A stretch of DNA of 64,000 nt from Rickettsia helvetica (GTDB lineage Bacteria > Pseudomonadota > Alphaproteobacteria > Rickettsiales > Rickettsiaceae), in the NCBI RefSeq assembly GCF_963970025.1, contig NZ_OZ018776.1, positions 372,001 through 436,000 on the forward strand, given 5' to 3'. Positions within the stretch are counted from its first letter, which is position 1. Every line of letters starts with the position of its first letter. Positions 20,684-29,226 of the stretch are shown piece after piece. A model generated the notes under the pieces. The model did not search any database and had not been told where the DNA came from. It saw only the letters and a list, made by a program, of their open reading frames with translations. Position numbers and translations under genes: made by a program.

Positions 20684-21298
20684 TTATAGTATATAAGAAA
20701 GAATAACTGTAGCAAGACAATAAGAAAGCGGTATAGACAAATTATCATTAATTCTTAAATCTTTTGAATAAAATTCAGCTACCGTAGCCCCTATACAACT
20801 TATAATGATAATAATAAAACTCGTATTGTACCCTAAATAGAAATACACTAATATACTTATAAAAATTGCAGAAGCTAAAAAGGTAATAGAACCTGCTATA
20901 GATTTACCGTTACTTAAACTATTTCCTATTTTAACGCCGACAAAAGCTGCTAAACAATCTGAAATAATTAAAATCAACCACGAACAAATCACTAAATTTT
21001 TAGGAAAAAGAAGAGCAGTTAAGAAAAAACCGAGCATCATAAAGCTAATACCGCTTAAAGCAAAAGAGCCGTTATTTTCTTCGAGCCTTATAACTTTTGA
21101 AAAAAATCTAGTTACAAATTTGCTAATTTTTGCATTATTATGACGTGATACATCTAAATATAATGTAATAGCTGTTATTATAAATAATAATAAAGTAATA
21201 GCAGTTCTTGGAATAAATAAATAAAGCAGCGGAAATATTATAGCTGATAGGTGGAAAATTTTACGCTTTTTCTCAAAGTCAAAATCTTTAATTTTCAT
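20684..21298 (-). CDS. Phosphatidate cytidylyltransferase / dolichol-kinase-like membrane protein
   Basis: 204 aa, about six or seven membrane helices. It begins KIKDFDFEKKRKIFHLSAII, matching the KRKxxH start of the SEC59/DGK1 family of CTP-dependent lipid kinases, and has LIISDCLAAFVGVKIG followed by NGKSIAGSITF, the CTP-binding motif pair (D-x-A-A-x-x-G, then K-x-x-x-G-S). Probably phosphorylates a lipid alcohol with CTP; the substrate is not visible. It lies directly upstream of dnaG. Confidence 0.75.
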   Translation of the reverse strand: MKIKDFDFEKKRKIFHLSAIIFPLLYLFIPRTAITLLLFIITAITLYLDVSRHNNAKISKFVTRFFSKVIRLEENNGSFALSGISFMMLGFFLTALLFPKNLVICSWLILIISDCLAAFVGVKIGNSLSNGKSIAGSITFLASAIFISILVYFYLGYNTSFIIIIISCIGATVAEFYSKDLRINDNLSIPLSYCLATVILSYIL

Positions 21299-21341
21299 AG
21301 AATCATTAATATGTTTTTAGATATGTGGAAAATAATGCCTA

Positions 21342-21462
21342 CGTCATTGCGAGCGACTGTAAGGAGCGTAGCAATCCAGAAAAAATAATAAAAAAATTCT
21401 GTAAATCAGAATTTTTACTGGATTGCTTTGTCAATTACTAACATAATTTCCTCGTAATGACG
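21342..21462. repeat. Class B palindromic element upstream of greA
   Basis: Ends acgtcattgcgagc / ctcgtaatgacg, with internal caatccag/ctggattg and aaattctg/cagaattt pairs. It fills the divergent gap between the lipid-kinase-like gene and greA. Confidence 0.85.
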
Positions 21463-21588
21463 ATATTTAGGCAATGCCAAATAATTAAAAAGGCTTATTT
21501 GACAAATTTAACTATTACAAATATACTTGCTGAAATCTATATTATTGAAAATAGTATACTAAAATTACTAAATCTATACAATATAATT

Positions 21589-22077
21589 ATGAATACAAAA
21601 TTTCCTATCACCACTAAAGGTTTTGAAAAATTAGAACACGAGCTTAAACATTTAAAACATGTAGAGCGTAAAAAAATTAGTGAAGATATAGCAGAGGCAC
21701 GAGAACACGGCGATTTATCCGAGAATGCGGAATATGAAGCAGCACGTGAGAAACAAGCATTTATAGAAGGGCGTATTAAAGAGCTTGAAGATATGACGGC
21801 AAGAGCGGAAATTATTGATATTGGTAAATTATCGGGAGATAACATAAAATTCGGGGCTACGGTTACTTTGATCGACGACGATACTGAAGAAGAAGTAACA
21901 TATATTATTGTAGGAGAATATGAAGCCGATATAACTAGAAAAAGAGTTTCAATCGCTTCTCCTATAGCAAAAGCTTTGATTGGAAAGTCTGTAGGTGATT
22001 TTGCAGAAGTTACAACACCGAAAGGATCAAAATCATACGAAGTAGTTACCGTTGAATATAAAGAACTAGAGCTTTAG
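21589..22077 (+). CDS. greA: Transcription elongation factor GreA
   Basis: 162 aa from ATG 21589 ([20 protein letters not shown]), the standard start and length. The frame is open further upstream into the class B repeat, but that part is not GreA-like. The N-terminal coiled coil holds [17 protein letters not shown] with the acidic tip that reaches the RNA polymerase active site, and the C-terminal FKBP-like domain ends with [10 protein letters not shown]. It rescues backtracked polymerase. Confidence 0.96.
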   Translation: MNTKFPITTKGFEKLEHELKHLKHVERKKISEDIAEAREHGDLSENAEYEAAREKQAFIEGRIKELEDMTARAEIIDIGKLSGDNIKFGATVTLIDDDTEEEVTYIIVGEYEADITRKRVSIASPIAKALIGKSVGDFAEVTTPKGSKSYEVVTVEYKELEL

Positions 22078-22115
22078 CTTAACTTTTTCTTATTACTATA
22101 AAGAAAGCTAAGCTA
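22075..22115 (+). terminator. Possible greA terminator hairpin
   Basis: Imperfect stem tagcttaactttttctt / aagaaagctaagcta starting at the greA stop codon. No clear T-tract follows, so terminator function is tentative. Confidence 0.4.
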
Positions 22116-22224
22116 ATACCATAGCAATGTTGTATGCATAAGTGATATAGTAGAATAGATGAAGAGTAGTAGTTTATTATATTATTTGTACACAGTCAAG
22201 CCAACAGATTCTATTATACTGTAT

Positions 22225-22623
22225 TTATTTTTTCTTAAACATCTCAAGCATTCTTTTTGTTACTATAAATCCGCCGAAGATATTTATAGAAGCAAGCAGC
22301 GTTGCAAAATACCCCAGTAGACCGGAAAATCCAAAAGCAGAGCTGCTTGCAGCAATTATAGAACTAAGGACTATAATGCCTGAAATAGCGTTAGTGATTG
22401 ACATAAGCGGAGTATGGAGTGCGGGCGTTACTTTCCACACAACATAATAGCCAACAAAAGAAGCTAATACGAAGATTGTTATAGCAAATACTAGCTGGTC
22501 TATAGTACTTGTGTTCGTTTGCCAACTAGTATCTATTACCAAATCTTTTAACTTGTCTGATAATTCTTGGGTATTATGGGCAATTTCAGCAGCCTGCTTC
22601 GCTATTATCGGTAATTGATTCAT
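22225..22623 (-). CDS. pntAB: NAD(P) transhydrogenase alpha subunit, membrane part (PntA part 2)
   Basis: 132 aa from the ATG at 22623 ([10 protein letters not shown]). Three or more membrane helices, including [20 protein letters not shown] and the typical [20 protein letters not shown] segment that forms part of the proton channel. In Rickettsia and many alphaproteobacteria the alpha subunit is split into a soluble and a membrane polypeptide. The soluble part lies upstream at 22785-23906, with a class B repeat between. Couples hydride transfer from NADH to NADP+ to proton entry; pntB is not in the window. Confidence 0.9.
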   Translation of the reverse strand: MNQLPIIAKQAAEIAHNTQELSDKLKDLVIDTSWQTNTSTIDQLVFAITIFVLASFVGYYVVWKVTPALHTPLMSITNAISGIIVLSSIIAASSSAFGFSGLLGYFATLLASINIFGGFIVTKRMLEMFKKK

Positions 22624-22650
22624 ATTTCTTCTCTTAGTTATTATTTTCTT

Positions 22651-22772
22651 TGTCATTGTGAGAAAATTACGTAAGTAATTAACGAAGCAATCCAGTAAAA
22701 AATTCTGATTTACAGAATTTTTTTATTATTTTTTCTGGATTGCTACGCTCCTTACAGTCGCTCGCAATGACG
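22651..22772. repeat. Class B palindromic element between the two pntA genes
   Basis: Ends tgtcattgtgag / ctcgcaatgacg, with inner pairs caatccag/ctggattg and aaattctg/cagaattt. It is almost the same sequence as the copy at 21342-21462, read in the opposite sense. Confidence 0.85.
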
Positions 22773-22784
22773 ATAGACACATAG

Positions 22785-23906
22785 TCACTTGATTTTCTCG
22801 CTCACAATTTTTCCGTCTTTAGTAATCAACATATCACGTACTAACTCATCATCCATATTAAACTTACCGTCTTGCAAAGCATAGCTTAGAAAATTATACA
22901 AATTTTTAGCATATAATTTTGAGCTGTCGGTAGCAATTTTAGTAGCAAGATTTGAGAAGCCTATTATGGTAACTCCGTGCTTAGTAACGATCTTATCCGG
23001 TTCTGAACCCTCAACATTCCCCCCTGTAGAGGTCGCTATATCAACAATCACTGAGCCGTGCTTCATAGATTCTAGCATTTTTTCCATAACAAGCAGAGGT
23101 GCTTTTTTTCCCGGAATTTGTGCAGTAGTAATAACTATATCATATCCTTTAATAATTTTTGCTAAAAACTCTTCTTGTTTAGCTTTGTAATCTTCTGAAC
23201 TCTCGTGAGCATAGACTGATTTATCTTGTAGATCTTCTTGTAGTTCCAGTGAGACAAATTTAGCTCCTAAGCTTTCCACCTGCTCTTTAGTAGCAGCTCT
23301 TACATCATATCCTGCAACAATGCTACCAAGCCTTTTTGCCGTTGCAATAGCTTGAAGACCCGCAACGCCGATACCAAGCACCAAAGTTTTACATGGTGAA
23401 ATCGTCCCTGCTGCCGTCATCATCATAGGAAAAGCTCTTGTATAATGATAGCTTGCTTCAATTACCGCTCTATAACCAACTAAGTTACCTTGAGAAGATA
23501 AAGCATCCATATTTTGAGCTTTAGTAATTCTCGGCATAAACTCCATAGCAAAAGTCGTAAGGTTTTTTTTAGCTGCAGCTTTTATATATTCATGATTTAA
23601 ATAAGGCGATAATAATCCTACAATAATTGCTCCTTTTTTTGCAAATTCAAGCTCACTATATTTATCCGTTACGGATGAAGGTTGCACCTTTAATATAATA
23701 TCGGCATCGGAAATGATTTCGAGCGGTACTGAAGATATCTTAGCCCCTAGAGCAACATATTCTTCATCAAGAAAACCGGCATGAAGCCCTATATCTTTTT
23801 CTACCGTAACCGCATAGCCTTTTTTGACTAACAATCCTGCTACTTCAGGCGTTATAGCAGCTCGTGTTTCATGCTTGGCTTTTTCTTTTAAAGCAACGAT
23901 TTTCAT
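22785..23906 (-). CDS. pntAA: NAD(P) transhydrogenase alpha subunit, soluble NAD-binding part (PntA part 1)
   Basis: 373 aa. Alanine-dehydrogenase/PntA domain: KHETRAAITPEVAGLLVKKG at the N-terminus, KAQNMDALSSQGNLVGYRAV, NAD-binding VLGIGVAGLQAIATAKRLGS, and ITTAQIPGKKAPLL near the C-terminus. Binds NAD(H) and passes hydride to the NADP-binding beta subunit. Full length, intact, and first gene of the split pnt operon in this strand. Confidence 0.95.
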   Translation of the reverse strand: MKIVALKEKAKHETRAAITPEVAGLLVKKGYAVTVEKDIGLHAGFLDEEYVALGAKISSVPLEIISDADIILKVQPSSVTDKYSELEFAKKGAIIVGLLSPYLNHEYIKAAAKKNLTTFAMEFMPRITKAQNMDALSSQGNLVGYRAVIEASYHYTRAFPMMMTAAGTISPCKTLVLGIGVAGLQAIATAKRLGSIVAGYDVRAATKEQVESLGAKFVSLELQEDLQDKSVYAHESSEDYKAKQEEFLAKIIKGYDIVITTAQIPGKKAPLLVMEKMLESMKHGSVIVDIATSTGGNVEGSEPDKIVTKHGVTIIGFSNLATKIATDSSKLYAKNLYNFLSYALQDGKFNMDDELVRDMLITKDGKIVSEKIK

Positions 23907-23981
23907 AAATACTAATTATATTTTGCATTAACTGAATATATAAGGTATTTTAAACATAATTTAAAATATAAAACAACGAAA

Positions 23982-24620
23982 ATGAAAAAAATATTTTTTC
24001 TAATCATTATTTATCTTTTTGTGAATTCAAGCTTAGCATTTGGGGCAGGTGATAAAACAGCTATTTCAGAGCTAAAAACTTATTTACGTACGATAAAATC
24101 GGTTGCGATAGATTTTACTCAAGAAGATTCATACGGTAAAATAGTTAAAGGAACATTACTGATCCACAAACCTTATAATTTTAGATGTAATTATTATCCA
24201 CCTTTCCCTTTAGTCATAATAGGTACTAAAAATTTCGTATCGATGTATGATTATGATATGGAACAAGTAAGCCGTATTAATAGAAGTGAAAATACATTTA
24301 ATTTTTTATTAGAAGATAATGAGCATTTTGACAAGGATTTTGTTTTTGAATCGGTAATTAATGAAAGAAATATTTTTAAAATTACTATCTATCATACTCT
24401 AACGGAAAAACGTAGCGAAATTACTTTTAATAAAGCTACTAAACAAATTGAAACATTAAAAATATTTGAAGATAATAATATAGTCACTATTACTTTTGAT
24501 AAAATAGCTAAAGTACAAAAATTTTCCGATGATTTGTTTAAATTAAAAAATCCTGAAATATTCGGTCCGCCTGAAAGGTTAACAAAATCGGAAATAGAAA
24601 AAAAATATATTGTTTCTTGA
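23982..24620 (+). CDS. lolA: LolA-family outer-membrane lipoprotein carrier
   Basis: 212 aa with a signal peptide (MKKIFFLIIIYLFVNSSLAF, cleavage near GAG). The mature part begins ISELKTYLRTIKSVAIDFTQ and has GKIVKGTLLIHKPYNFRCNY, the conserved LolA pattern of an alternating beta sheet that shields a lipoprotein acyl chain across the periplasm. Single gene, divergent from pntAA and followed at once by the SRP RNA and dnaX. Confidence 0.88.
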   Translation: MKKIFFLIIIYLFVNSSLAFGAGDKTAISELKTYLRTIKSVAIDFTQEDSYGKIVKGTLLIHKPYNFRCNYYPPFPLVIIGTKNFVSMYDYDMEQVSRINRSENTFNFLLEDNEHFDKDFVFESVINERNIFKITIYHTLTEKRSEITFNKATKQIETLKIFEDNNIVTITFDKIAKVQKFSDDLFKLKNPEIFGPPERLTKSEIEKKYIVS

Positions 24621-24642
24621 AAATAAACAGGTTATGTTAATT

Positions 24643-24729
24643 ATGCTAGTAGTGGGCATTGTGCCTGTTTAGTCGGTCAGGTCTGAAAGGAAGCAGCCGG
24701 AGTAGGATTCGGTGGGTCATTACTAGCAT
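24643..24729 (+). ncRNA. ffs: Signal recognition particle RNA (4.5S RNA)
   Basis: The core ggtcaggtctgaaaggaagcagcc (written in two parts: ggtcaggtctg / aaaggaagcagcc, 24676-24698) is the universal bacterial SRP RNA domain IV with its asymmetric loops. Outer ends tgctagta and tactagca pair to close the hairpin of about 87 bases. It lies directly upstream of dnaX, its usual place in bacteria. Partner: Ffh. Confidence 0.93.
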
Positions 24730-24758
24730 TTACTTCTCGTCTTTTTAAAATTTAAATC

Positions 24759-26285
24759 GTGACCGATATAAATTCATCTAATCAGTATATTCCTTTTGCA
24801 AGGAAATATCGTCCTAGTAACTTTGCCGAGCTTCAGGGGCAAGAGGTATTAGTCAAAGTTTTAAGCTATACTATTTTAAACGATAGGCTCGCCGGAGGCT
24901 ATCTTTTAACAGGTATTAGAGGAGTCGGTAAAACTACCTCGGCCCGAATTATTGCCAAAGCCGTAAATTGTTCTGCTTTAATTACTGAAAATACGACTAT
25001 TAAAACATGTGAAGAATGTACAAATTGTATCAGCTTTAATAATCATAATCACCCCGATATAATCGAAATTGACGCGGCAAGTAAAACTAGCGTAGATGAT
25101 ATACGTAGAATTATAGAATCCGCCGAGTATAAACCTCTACAAGGCAAACATAAAATCTTCATCATTGATGAAGTGCATATGCTCTCTAAAGGAGCATTTA
25201 ACGCACTTCTTAAGACACTGGAAGAACCACCGCCTCACATAATATTTATTTTTGCAACAACGGAAGTACAAAAGATACCTGCAACTATTATCTCAAGATG
25301 TCAACGTTATGATTTAAGGCGGTTGAGTTTTGAAGAGATTTTTAAGCTACTTGAATATATAACTAAGCAAGAAAATTTAAAAACCGATATAGAAGCACTA
25401 AGAATTATAGCTTACAAATCGGAAGGGTCAGCACGTGATGCAGTATCTATTTTAGATCAAGCAGCTAGTATGTCGGCAAAATCCGGTAATATAATTAATC
25501 CTCAAGTAATTAATCAAATGCTTGGGCTTGTCGATAGTTCGGTTATAATAGAATTTGTCGAATGTATTATCCATAGAGAGACGGAAAAAGCTATAAATTT
25601 AATAAATAAACTTTACGGTTTTTCGGTTAATCTTGAGATTTTTATAGAATCGGTAGCAGATTTTATTGCTTATCTTAATAAAGTAAAAATGTTACCTAAT
25701 TATAGTTTGCCTATATATGAATCATTTAATGATAGAACTAAAAGCATATTAGATAAAATCAGCTTGCCGCACTTATCAATCTTATGGCAAATATATAATA
25801 AGGGAGTAGGGGAAATAAAAATTTCCTATAACCAACTAACGGAAACGGAAATGTTAGTTATAAAATCTATATATTCGACGTCGCTACCCTTGCTTGCAGA
25901 TTTTGACGGTAATAATCAAAATTTAAATCAATCAATTGATCCGGAAAAAAAAAAATTTGAAATTGTAGATTTTCTTGAATATCTATATAAAAATAATGAT
26001 ATATATATATATTACTTCCTGCTCAATCATACGGAACTTAAAAATTTTACCGATAATAAATTAGAGTTCCTCAGTCTTGAAGTTACAAGCAAAATAAAAA
26101 AACAAATAGAAGATTTATTAGCTGCTTTTACTAAAGAAAAGTTTGAGATAGTAATAATAAAAGAACAGAACAAGCAAACCTTAAAGAATCAGTTAATCGG
26201 TAAAATTGAAGCAAGTAACGATTTTGGTTTAATTAAAAAACATTTCCCAAATATAACAATTTCGGATATTTTACTTAAAAGCTAA
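24759..26285 (+). CDS. dnaX: DNA polymerase III subunit tau/gamma
   Basis: 508 aa from a GTG start (TDINSSNQYIPFARKYRP). Clamp-loader ATPase: Walker A GIRGVGKTTSARIIAKA, a zinc module with CEECTNCISF, Walker B IDEVHMLSKGAFNALLKTLE, sensor FATTEVQKIPATIISRCQR and SEGSARDAVS. The end of the conserved collar domain (about residue 370) is followed by an 11-adenine run at residue 396-399, where a one-base slip would give a 400-aa gamma-like form. The rest is the tau-specific C-terminus that binds polymerase and helicase. Confidence 0.95.
   Translation: MTDINSSNQYIPFARKYRPSNFAELQGQEVLVKVLSYTILNDRLAGGYLLTGIRGVGKTTSARIIAKAVNCSALITENTTIKTCEECTNCISFNNHNHPDIIEIDAASKTSVDDIRRIIESAEYKPLQGKHKIFIIDEVHMLSKGAFNALLKTLEEPPPHIIFIFATTEVQKIPATIISRCQRYDLRRLSFEEIFKLLEYITKQENLKTDIEALRIIAYKSEGSARDAVSILDQAASMSAKSGNIINPQVINQMLGLVDSSVIIEFVECIIHRETEKAINLINKLYGFSVNLEIFIESVADFIAYLNKVKMLPNYSLPIYESFNDRTKSILDKISLPHLSILWQIYNKGVGEIKISYNQLTETEMLVIKSIYSTSLPLLADFDGNNQNLNQSIDPEKKKFEIVDFLEYLYKNNDIYIYYFLLNHTELKNFTDNKLEFLSLEVTSKIKKQIEDLLAAFTKEKFEIVIIKEQNKQTLKNQLIGKIEASNDFGLIKKHFPNITISDILLKS
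25945..25960 (+). promoter_or_regulatory. A11 slippery run in dnaX with an immediate alternative stop
   Basis: Eleven consecutive adenines (25945-25955) are read GAA AAA AAA AAA. A -1 slip, or one extra transcribed A, gives ATT TGA and terminates at once, making a product of about 400 aa versus 508 aa. This matches where gamma ends in other bacteria. Confidence 0.55.
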
Positions 26286-26305
26286 AAAATATATAGGATC
26301 AAATT

Positions 26306-26629
26306 ATGGTAAATTTTAATCAGTTTTTAAAGCAAGCCCAATCAATGCAAAAGAAAATGCAAGAAGCCCAAGAGCAAATGGCAAATGCAAGATATATCGG
26401 TAAAGCCGGCGGTGGGCTTGTTGAAATTATTATCACCGGTAAAGGCGAAATTGAAAAGATTTCAATTGATGAATCTTTATTAAAAGCAGAGGAAAAAGAA
26501 ATGCTTGAAGATTTAATTAAAGTTGCCTTTAACGATGCTAAACAAAAATGCGACGAAGATTCTCAAAATTCTTTATCAGGAGCTTTAAACGGTATGAGCT
26601 TACCGCCGGGTTTCAAAATGCCATTCTAA
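26306..26629 (+). CDS. ybaB: YbaB/EbfC nucleoid-associated protein
   Basis: 107 aa. It starts MVNFNQFLKQAQSMQKKMQE, the family's N-terminal coiled coil, and ends GALNGMSLPPGFKMPF, the diagnostic C-terminus. It forms tweezer-like dimers that bind DNA. It is 20 bases after dnaX, an order conserved in most bacteria (dnaX-ybaB-recR), though recR is not present next to it here. Confidence 0.95.
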   Translation: MVNFNQFLKQAQSMQKKMQEAQEQMANARYIGKAGGGLVEIIITGKGEIEKISIDESLLKAEEKEMLEDLIKVAFNDAKQKCDEDSQNSLSGALNGMSLPPGFKMPF

Positions 26630-26641
26630 TACGACTCTTAT

Positions 26642-26667
26642 ATCATTCCCGCGTAGGCGGGAATGAC
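26642..26667. repeat. Class D short palindrome
   Basis: tcattcccgc / gcgggaatga around gtag, immediately downstream of ybaB. Could act as a terminator-like hairpin for the dnaX-ybaB transcript, though no T-run follows. Other fragments (gagccatgcaa) of the composite repeat follow to about 26690. Confidence 0.8.
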
Positions 26668-26764
26668 ATCGAGCCATGCAATAATGCTTCGCTTCCGCAA
26701 GAATGACATAAGAGTCATCCAATAAAACCTTTTAAGTTCTGTAAACTTCTTTGAAAAATATTAT

Positions 26765-27460
26765 CTAATAATTCAAGATCAATAAATCCTTATCAATCCT
26801 GAAACCTTTGAAATGCTCAAGTAGCGACATACCAAGCAGTGAAATATCAAGGTCACCAAGACCTACATGTCCTTTGATGTTCTTAAATTCCGTACCGATT
26901 ACTACACTATTTAAGGTTATAGGGGCGGCTTTATTTTCGCCGTTAGCTGTTAGATAAGTTCTAGTATATTTTAATTTAGTTAAGTCAAAGCCTAATTTTT
27001 GGGCATCCTCTTTAGTCAAAGCTATATCACTTGCACCGGTATCTACCATAAATTTTATTTTAACGTTATTTACAAAAGCATTGATATAAAAATGCCCGTC
27101 TCCGCTACGGGCTATAATAATTTCTCCGACTTCAGTAGACCATTTATATGATGGAATTAAAGCAGACATTACTCTATGATAAGCGTAGTTCAGCTCAAAC
27201 CTAAAAGCATAACCGGTTATTATAACTAAGAAAATTGCTGCCCAACTTGCTAATTGCAACCAAAATTTGCGTATTTCATTTTGGCTAATAGTACTGTAAA
27301 TTATACTAAATAATATTAATAACGATGCATAAAAACTCCCTATATTTTGTGGTTCTTTAAAAAATTTTGGATAATGTTGATTGATATATCTGTATAATAA
27401 ACCGGTTACAATTACGGTGCTGCAAACGATAAAAATAAGTTTTATGAGTTTTTTATTCAT
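26765..27460 (-). CDS. Retropepsin-like membrane aspartic protease (APRc type)
   Basis: 231 aa. Three hydrophobic helices at about 5-22, 40-57 and 70-87, then a soluble domain with the catalytic retropepsin motif DTGASDIALT (D140-T141-G142), a conserved YLTANGENKAAPITLNSVVI strand, and GLGDLDISLLGMSLLEHF, the hydrophobic-hydrophobic-G-like second motif. Single-domain retropepsins of this kind dimerise to form the active site. It matches the known rickettsial protease APRc, reported to act on surface autotransporters. Intact; located between ybaB and a dead hydrolase. Confidence 0.88.
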   Translation of the reverse strand: MNKKLIKLIFIVCSTVIVTGLLYRYINQHYPKFFKEPQNIGSFYASLLILFSIIYSTISQNEIRKFWLQLASWAAIFLVIITGYAFRFELNYAYHRVMSALIPSYKWSTEVGEIIIARSGDGHFYINAFVNNVKIKFMVDTGASDIALTKEDAQKLGFDLTKLKYTRTYLTANGENKAAPITLNSVVIGTEFKNIKGHVGLGDLDISLLGMSLLEHFKGFRIDKDLLILNY

Positions 27461-27519
27461 ATAATATACTACAAGTAAATAAAGAATAGGTATACGAAGT
27501 TCTATCTGAGTATATAATT

Positions 27520-28624
27520 TTAATCTATATAATCAAACCAAAGTCCCAGCCCATTTTTAAGTGGAAAACTATCTTCTTGGTTCACTAGAATAATAATTCC
27601 AAGTTCTTCTGACGGTATAAAGCCAATAAAAGCATTAATACCGTTAATATATCCTGAGTGAAAAATTAAATCCTTATTTGAGCATCCTTTTACTTTAAGA
27701 ATACGCCATCCAAGAGCATAATATGACTCGATCATTTTTTGATCAATAGGCCAAACCGGTTGCCATTTAAATCCAAAAACATCTTTGTTTGATTTTACTA
27801 TTTTATACATACGATCTAAAGTACTTTTAGAAATAAGATTCGGTTTATAACCAAAACTAAGTTTGAATATTTCAATCATTCCATCTATCGATGCAAAAAT
27901 ACCGGCAGATGCAGGTACCGTCTTTGGGTAGTAAGGCGGAAACGGCAGCAATGTTATTACCTCTTGTCCGTCTATTATTGCTTTAGAATGCGGATAAGCA
28001 AGTTGTACATTCAGCCCTAGCGGTAATATTTGTATATCTTGCGTTTTAAGCGTTGTACGCAAATTATCTATGCAACATTTAAGCTTGATTTTTTACAATT
28101 TAAAGCTTCTTCAAGCAAACTAAAAACAGTATTACTATACTTATAACATTGCCCGGGTTTACAACTAGCTTGTTGTTTTTTTAGCAGCGTTAAAAGCTTT
28201 GAGCGACTCATTCCTTGCTCAATTTCAATATTTCCTGAGAATTGATAACCTGTTGTATGGCTTAAAATATTATTAAGACTAATAGCATTTTTTAAGTATG
28301 GTAATTTGAATTTTTCGTTAAAATCTAAACTTCCTTGATCTACTATTAATGCAATTGCCGTTGCTGAAACAGCTTTTGAAACCGATGCTAACGGAAATAA
28401 AGTTTTATCCGTAATAACTCCACTATTACCTTTCTGATTTCCAAACGTTGTTTTATAAATAACTTCACCTTTGTATAAAATTGCAATTGCTCCTCCTTGT
28501 AATTCGTCTTTTTGCAATTCAAGCTTTTTAGTTTTTGCGGTAATTCTACTCGTGTCTGTGCCAAAACTGTACGATGTGACAATAGTAACATTATACTAAA
28601 AAATAGGATAAGTTTTTTATTCAT
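27520..28624 (-). pseudogene. Dead serine hydrolase of the class C beta-lactamase/esterase family
   Basis: Three frames give one protein of about 365 aa: signal peptide (MNKKLILFFSIMLLLSHRTV), then GGAIAILYKGEVIYKTTFGN, the active-site SxxK (PLASVSKAVSATA), YxN (YKYSNTVFSLLEEAL) and a C-terminal HSG box (FHSGYINGINAFIGF). Frameshifts occur near 28530 and near 28065, so full-length product cannot be made. Originally probably a periplasmic penicillin-binding or esterase-like enzyme. All three catalytic motifs are still readable, so decay is fairly recent. Confidence 0.88.
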
Positions 28625-28665
28625 ATGGTGATATTATTTTCATTTACAGGTATGATACTAAGAAG

Positions 28666-29013
28666 TTAAATACGAGAGAATAATTTGCTATACACTTCAT
28701 TCCGATTTCTTTTTTCAATAGCAAGTACGAGTACTATTATACGCTTATCATCTACTTCATATACTAGTCGATAACCGACTGATCTCAACTTTATTTTATA
28801 TAAGTTGTTTCCACCGTTTATTGCATCTTTGGGTGCGTGGGGTGATTTAAGTCTCTCTGATAACTTCTTTTTAAACTGTTCTTTTATTGTAGAACCTAAC
28901 TTATCCCATTCTTTTTTGGCAATAGGTTCACCGCTTGCTTTATCTAATAATGCAGTAGGGCTTTTTTTAAATTCTGAGATACTAACTGTTAGATTTGCAT
29001 AAATATGTTCCAT
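28666..29013 (-). CDS. In-frame RelB-type antitoxin / RelE-type toxin fusion
   Basis: 115 aa. Residues 1-32 (MEHIYANLTVSISEFKKSPT, ALLDKASGEPIA) are the DNA-binding start of a StbD/RelB (Phd-fold) antitoxin. From residue 33 on (KKEWDKLGSTIKEQFKKKLS, later NLYKIKLRSVGYRLVYEVDD and EKRNRNEVYSKLFSRI) it is RelE, corresponding to E. coli RelE from about residue 13 to the end, with arginines of GYRLVY and KRNRNEVY and the C-terminal tyrosine kept. A deletion removed the antitoxin's toxin-binding tail and the toxin's first helix and joined the rest in frame at about 28917. May be a relic or a new DNA-binding protein. Confidence 0.85.
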   Translation of the reverse strand: MEHIYANLTVSISEFKKSPTALLDKASGEPIAKKEWDKLGSTIKEQFKKKLSERLKSPHAPKDAINGGNNLYKIKLRSVGYRLVYEVDDKRIIVLVLAIEKRNRNEVYSKLFSRI

Positions 29014-29049
29014 TATTGGACTCCAAGTAAACGAAGAAAGTTATACGAA

Positions 29050-29157
29050 GATCAACTTGGAAAAGAGCAAGGAGTCTGTAAGGCGAGGAGCGGAGTGACT
29101 TAATACGTAAGCACCGCAGAACTTATTAGACGACGTAGCCAATTTTTCAAGTTCATC
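29050..29157. repeat. Class C palindromic element
   Basis: Ends gatcaacttggaaaa / ttttcaagttcatc with the core aggcgaggagcggag and aatacgtaagcaccgcagaac. Lies between the fusion gene and glnQ. Confidence 0.85.
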
Positions 29158-29226
29158 GAGTATGCCTATAATTAATACTAAATTAAATACTAATTATAGG
29201 CTATAACTTTATCTTTATCAAGAAAA

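Noticed and set aside
21457..21588. 44-codon extension upstream of greA
   Set aside because: It comes from the class B repeat and AT-rich leader; GreA proteins start at [16 protein letters not shown] sequence, here at 21589.
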